From Campylobacter hominis ATCC BAA-381 (GTDB lineage: Bacteria > Campylobacterota > Campylobacteria > Campylobacterales > Campylobacteraceae), in NCBI RefSeq assembly GCF_000017585.1, contig NC_009714.1, forward strand, positions 1-64,000: a stretch of DNA of 64,000 bases, read 5' to 3'. Positions 63,018 to 64,000 of this stretch are shown here, one piece after another. How positions within the stretch are numbered: position 1 is the first letter of the stretch; each line of letters begins with the position of its first letter. The position numbers were made by a program, and so were the translations under genes. The notes below the pieces were generated by a model. It made no database searches, was not told the DNA's origin, and saw only the letters and a list, made by a program, of their open reading frames with translations.

Positions 63018-64000
63018 ATGTGTCTCACTTGTAACTGCTCCAAATCATTAGAAAAAAGAGGCATCAAGCCTGAATTAATTAGTTCTTTAAGACAAAAATT
63101 AGTTAATGAACCTGAATTATTTACTCCTCAAAGGATAAAAGTAACAGAGGAGTTTATAAAAAATAATCCAAATTTGGTGTTAAAAGCTCCAAAAAAAAAG
63201 AGCCTTTGCCACAAGATGAGTTTTATCTAAATAGAGCAAATAAATACATTGATGAGTTAGAACAAAGAGGATTAAAGCCTGAATATGTAGAAAAACTAAG
63301 AAATAGCGCCTTAGAAAATCCACATCGTTTTAGCGATGAAGCAATGGAAACAAATGAATGGTTTATGAAAAACAACTATGACACGCTTTTTAATAAACAA
63401 GGCAAAACTTCAAATATGAAAGGTGGTTTTATAACTCCAAATTTAGCAAAAGATATGGTTGGCAGTGGAGTTGGTGCAGGTATAGGGGCTAATTTAGATG
63501 ATGAAAATAGACTTCGTGGAGCAATGCTTGGAGGACTTACTGGGTTTGGCTTTAGGCACGGAGTAAATAAAGGCTTTGATGCTTTTATATCATCTCAAGC
63601 AAAGAAATATCAAAATATTGCTAAAGGCAATCCACAACTTTTTAATAAAATTGTAAAAGAAAATATAAAAAGCAGTATTTTACCAACAAATGCTTATCAA
63701 AAAGTTGATGACTTCGCACAAAAAGCAGGAGCAAAACAGAACTTATTTGCTTATGAAAATAGTGCTACAAATATTAAAAAAGACACTATTAAAAACCTAA
63801 ACACAGCAAAACAAATGCAAAAAATGGAGATGATGAGCTAAAAATATGGAGAGAAACAGGCTGGTTTAAAGATAAAGATAATATTTGGAAATTTGAACTA
63901 AATGATAGCGATGCAAAGATAAAAACTCTTAAACAAGGAAGACGGCAATGTGTTAAAACACGATGAGCTATTTAAGGCTTATCCTGAGCTAAAAAATAAC
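63018..64000 (+). pseudogene. Phage/mobile-element large polyvalent protein, frameshifted and cut by the window edge
   Basis: Four reading segments join into one protein. The first (63018-63230) breaks at nine A near 63194-63202. The second (63206-63841) breaks near 63817-63822. The third (from about 63826) carries WRETGWFKDKDNIWKFEL and breaks near 63930. The last carries EDGNVLKHDELFKAYPEL up to the edge. The N-terminal part has two copies of a roughly 41-residue repeat (RGIKPELISSLRQ... and RGLKPEYVEKLRN...). GWFKDKDxxWKFE motifs are typical of large polyvalent proteins of phages and conjugative elements. Confidence 0.7.

Overview
This window looks like the replication-origin end of a low-GC Campylobacter-type chromosome (Campylobacterota). 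It starts exactly at the TTG start of dnaA and continues dnaA-dnaN-gyrB. Gene content and order also fit Campylobacter: tig-clpP-def-comM, ribH-nusB-pyrF, nifS-nifU, the beta carbonic anhydrase/MscS pair, hemJ and a carboxyspermidine dehydrogenase-type gene. Promoters are mostly a TATAAT or TAAAAT -10 in AT-rich DNA without a clear -35. TTG starts and 1-4 bp gene overlaps are common. A C. hominis-like species is possible, but the species is my inference.

Positions 1-50.9 kb are mostly core genome. 1-8 kb holds the origin genes, a degenerate GGDEF/EAL membrane protein, queF and an HD hydrolase; a 4.5S SRP RNA gene lies on the minus strand straight after them. 8.1-16.7 kb holds rdgB, an MFS exporter, moeA, carbonic anhydrase, an MscS channel, a tiny Asp-rich protein and a solitary McrB-like ATPase. 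16.8-22.7 kb is a tightly overlapped run (tig, clpP, def, comM, nnr, purN). 23-30.4 kb holds a CNNM/CorC-type protein, two-subunit fumarase, TerC, HemJ, NhaA and ribH-nusB-pyrF. 30.5-34.2 kb is a minus-strand block of envelope and transport genes. 34.4-40.6 kb starts with a strong small-RNA candidate, then moaC, a DUF493 protein, a helical protein, rpsU, a putative DNA-binding protein, folE and the nifS-nifU iron-sulfur pair. 41.9-50.9 kb holds a 2-hydroxyacid dehydrogenase, a frameshifted yajQ, a HemW-like radical SAM protein, the minus-strand der-aroK-SLOG-trpS cluster, a DMT transporter and kdsA.

From 51 kb on, accessory DNA is interleaved with core genes. 51.0-53.5 kb is a decayed restriction-modification cluster: a truncated C5-cytosine methyltransferase, an HNH endonuclease with a locally scrambled frame, a HpaII-family endonuclease broken by three frameshifts and a broken Vsr repair nuclease. 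After the polyamine gene comes a 23S-5S rRNA unit with its own promoter and a perfect 18-bp processing stem, but no 16S gene or tRNA beside it.

The most interesting system is at 59.4-62.9 kb on the minus strand. A remnant of a Cro/CI-type regulator is followed by two tandem, diverged EcoRI-family adenine methyltransferases and a DUF262-HNH nuclease, closed by a strong terminator. I read this as an unusual restriction-modification-like defence cassette, probably acquired horizontally. Next to it are a perfect 15-bp inverted repeat framing about 160 bp and, at the right edge, a frameshifted phage or mobile-element large polyvalent protein. No tRNA gene, CRISPR array or intact insertion sequence was recognised.
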